Origin: Thermoplasmata archaeon
GTDB taxonomy: Archaea; Thermoplasmatota; Thermoplasmata; Thermoplasmatales; Thermoplasmataceae
Assembly: GCA_021816385.1 (NCBI GenBank)
Contig: JAKAYJ010000010.1
Span: 1 to 14,437, forward strand
Length of the DNA: 14,437 bases
Direction of reading: 5' to 3'
Below, in pieces: positions 13,271 to 14,437 of the stretch. The stretch's first letter is position 1. Each line of letters opens with the position of its first letter. The notes under the pieces are model-generated. The model made no database searches and had not been told where the DNA came from. It was given only the letters and a program-made list of their open reading frames with translations. The position numbers were made by a program, and so were the translations under genes.

Positions 13271-14346
13271 TTGATGATATTGATAAAACACTCATACAGC
13301 TTGTGAAAACATACTCTCCCACTGGAAAGGAGAAACTGGCAGTTTCATTATTCAATTCATACCTTGAGAAATCAGGTGCGGTAGAAATTGGAACTGATAG
13401 TGCCGGAAACGGTTTCGGGACATTCGATGGAGATGGCATATCTGTTACGCTATGTGGGCACATCGATACAGTACCTGGCAAACTCCCGGTTGTGGTCAAG
13501 AATGGCATACTTTATGGAAGAGGTGCTGTGGATGCCAAGTCATCACTGGTTTCACTTCTCTATGGTGCAATGATCGCAAAGGAGTCTGGATTTAGGGGAA
13601 CACTGAAGGTGATAGCTGCGGTAGGTGAAGAGGGATCAGGAAAAGGAATAGTTGAAATTGTTAGGACAAATATGCAGAGTAATTATGCAATATTCGGTGA
13701 GCCCAGCGATGTTAGTGGAATCACGGTTGGATATAGAGGTAGATTGCTGATAGAGGTAGCGTTCCGCACAGAACCTTTTCATGCAAGTGCCCCATGGATG
13801 GGAGGAAGTTCCATTGAGGCTGCCATGCTGGCATGGTCAAAAATTAAGGAACATTATTCCGGAAGAACAGAGTTTTTCGAAACGTCCGTCGCACTGACAG
13901 GAATACACGGAGGAAGATCGGATAATGTTATCCCCTCGAATTCAAGAATCACGCTCGATTTTAGGTTCCCTCCTCATAGAGAAAGTAATGATATCCTGAA
14001 GGAAGTGTCAGGAATATGCGGAACATTAAATCTCCCCATTCCGGCAACGATAAAAATAATAAATGAGGTAAAACCATATGTTTCAAACACCAAAAGCCCT
14101 CTTGCCATTGCGTTTCGTTCCGCGATAGATAAAAAAACTGGTAACAGGGCAAATCTCGTATTCAAAAGTGGCAGTGGTGACATGAATATTCTTGGAAACT
14201 CATGGAATATACCGGTTATAACGTACGGGCCAGGAAATACAATGTTATCACACACAAATAGTGAGTACATAAATCTGGAAGACGTGAGGAAAAGTGCAGA
14301 AATCGTATCAGATTCCCTGATCATGCTGGAAAAGATATCAAAGTAA
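13267..14346 (+). CDS. lysK: LysW-lysine / LysW-ornithine hydrolase (M20 family)
   Basis: This metallo-carboxypeptidase of 359 residues (M20 family) cleaves the isopeptide bond and frees lysine (or ornithine) from the C-terminal Glu of LysW, regenerating the carrier. Zinc and catalytic residues are in order: H65 and D67 in CGHIDTVPG, the bridging D89 in GRGAVDAK, catalytic E121 and metal-binding E122 in VGEEGSGKG, E145 in FGEPS, and the distal H329 in MLSHTNSEYI. The lid domain at about 155-265 contains the dimer strand SSIEAAMLAW and HGGRSDNVIPSNS. All expected residues are present and the length is normal. The ATG at 13267 overlaps the lysX stop by four bases. It is the last gene of the operon. 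Confidence 0.95.
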   Translation: MIDDIDKTLIQLVKTYSPTGKEKLAVSLFNSYLEKSGAVEIGTDSAGNGFGTFDGDGISVTLCGHIDTVPGKLPVVVKNGILYGRGAVDAKSSLVSLLYGAMIAKESGFRGTLKVIAAVGEEGSGKGIVEIVRTNMQSNYAIFGEPSDVSGITVGYRGRLLIEVAFRTEPFHASAPWMGGSSIEAAMLAWSKIKEHYSGRTEFFETSVALTGIHGGRSDNVIPSNSRITLDFRFPPHRESNDILKEVSGICGTLNLPIPATIKIINEVKPYVSNTKSPLAIAFRSAIDKKTGNRANLVFKSGSGDMNILGNSWNIPVITYGPGNTMLSHTNSEYINLEDVRKSAEIVSDSLIMLEKISK

Positions 14347-14387
14347 ATATTCAACTGATCAATATTAGAAATATAAAAGTTGAATAT
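14347..14387 (+). repeat. Inverted repeat directly after lysK
   Basis: ATATTCAACT (14347-14356) and AGTTGAATAT (14378-14387) are perfect ten-base inverted copies around a 21-base spacer; inside it ATATT (14362-14366) pairs with AATAT (14370-14374). The fold begins right at the lysK stop codon, so it could end or protect the operon mRNA. No T run follows. The sequence ATATAAAAG at 14371-14379 could alternatively be a TATA box for a gene to the right. Confidence 0.5.
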
Positions 14388-14393
14388 ATCATT

Positions 14394-14437
14394 GTGGAGA
14401 TATATCTGAGTGGACAAAAATTGAATTCCCTGGCCCG
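14394..14437 (+). CDS. Possible start of a downstream gene (partial)
   Basis: From GTG at 14394 the frame is open to the window edge, giving VEIYLSGQKLNSLA. The ATATAAAAG element about 20 bases before it could be its TATA box. Too short to assign; reported only because it lies just after the lysK inverted repeat and carries no stop. Confidence 0.2.
   Translation, partial: MEIYLSGQKLNSLA

Noticed and set aside
13974..14417. Minus-strand frame of 147 codons over lysK
   Set aside because: Antisense to lysK with all catalytic residues intact on the plus strand; no family pattern.
1..14437. CRISPR array, insertion sequence, or integrated element
   Set aside because: No regularly spaced repeats, no transposase or integrase gene and no terminal repeats flanking a gene were seen; the tRNA has no visible partial duplicate in the window.

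Overview
The window looks like a chromosomal segment of an archaeon, most likely of the Thermoplasmatales (Thermoplasma, Ferroplasma, Picrophilus or Cuniculiplasma type). The evidence is a gar1-tfb pair, a Pcc1-like KEOPS subunit, a split GMP synthase with a stand-alone glutaminase subunit, a tRNA-Leu without an encoded CCA end, the LysW carrier-protein pathway, moderate G+C, and many AT-rich TATA-like boxes about 26 bases ahead of start codons, as expected for leaderless mRNAs. The order-level placement is inference; the archaeal assignment is firm.

Layout. Bases 1-2173 are a minus-strand cluster: guaAA (GMP synthase glutaminase subunit), a PRC-barrel protein four bases behind it, and a ClC chloride channel/transporter that runs off the left edge. 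Divergent from it are gar1 (H/ACA RNP protein) and tfb (transcription factor B). tfb overlaps tail to tail with a short gene for a Pcc1-like KEOPS subunit on the minus strand. A GNAT acetyltransferase follows on the plus strand.

Bases 4615-8363 hold a minus-strand, probably three-gene operon that matches no system I know. In transcription order it has a protein with a possible kinase/SelO-like fold, a coiled-coil protein with helical repeats and an odd Gly/His/Phe-rich tail, and a membrane-anchored exported protein rich in N-glycosylation sequons with a cytosolic zinc ribbon. The last two genes overlap by ATGA. This is the most interesting part of the window.

A tRNA-Leu(CAA) at 8540-8624 is followed by about 475 bases without a clear gene. 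These contain small hairpins and a T8 tract (possible small RNA or terminator) and then the promoter and leader of the biosynthetic operon. Bases 9101-14346 encode lysW-lysY-lysZ-lysJ-lysX-lysK in tight order. These enzymes load alpha-aminoadipate (or glutamate) on the C-terminal Glu of LysW, phosphorylate, reduce and transaminate it, and release lysine (or ornithine). The upstream aminoadipate-forming steps are not in the window. The last 90 bases hold an inverted repeat with an embedded TATA-like sequence and perhaps the first codons of another gene.
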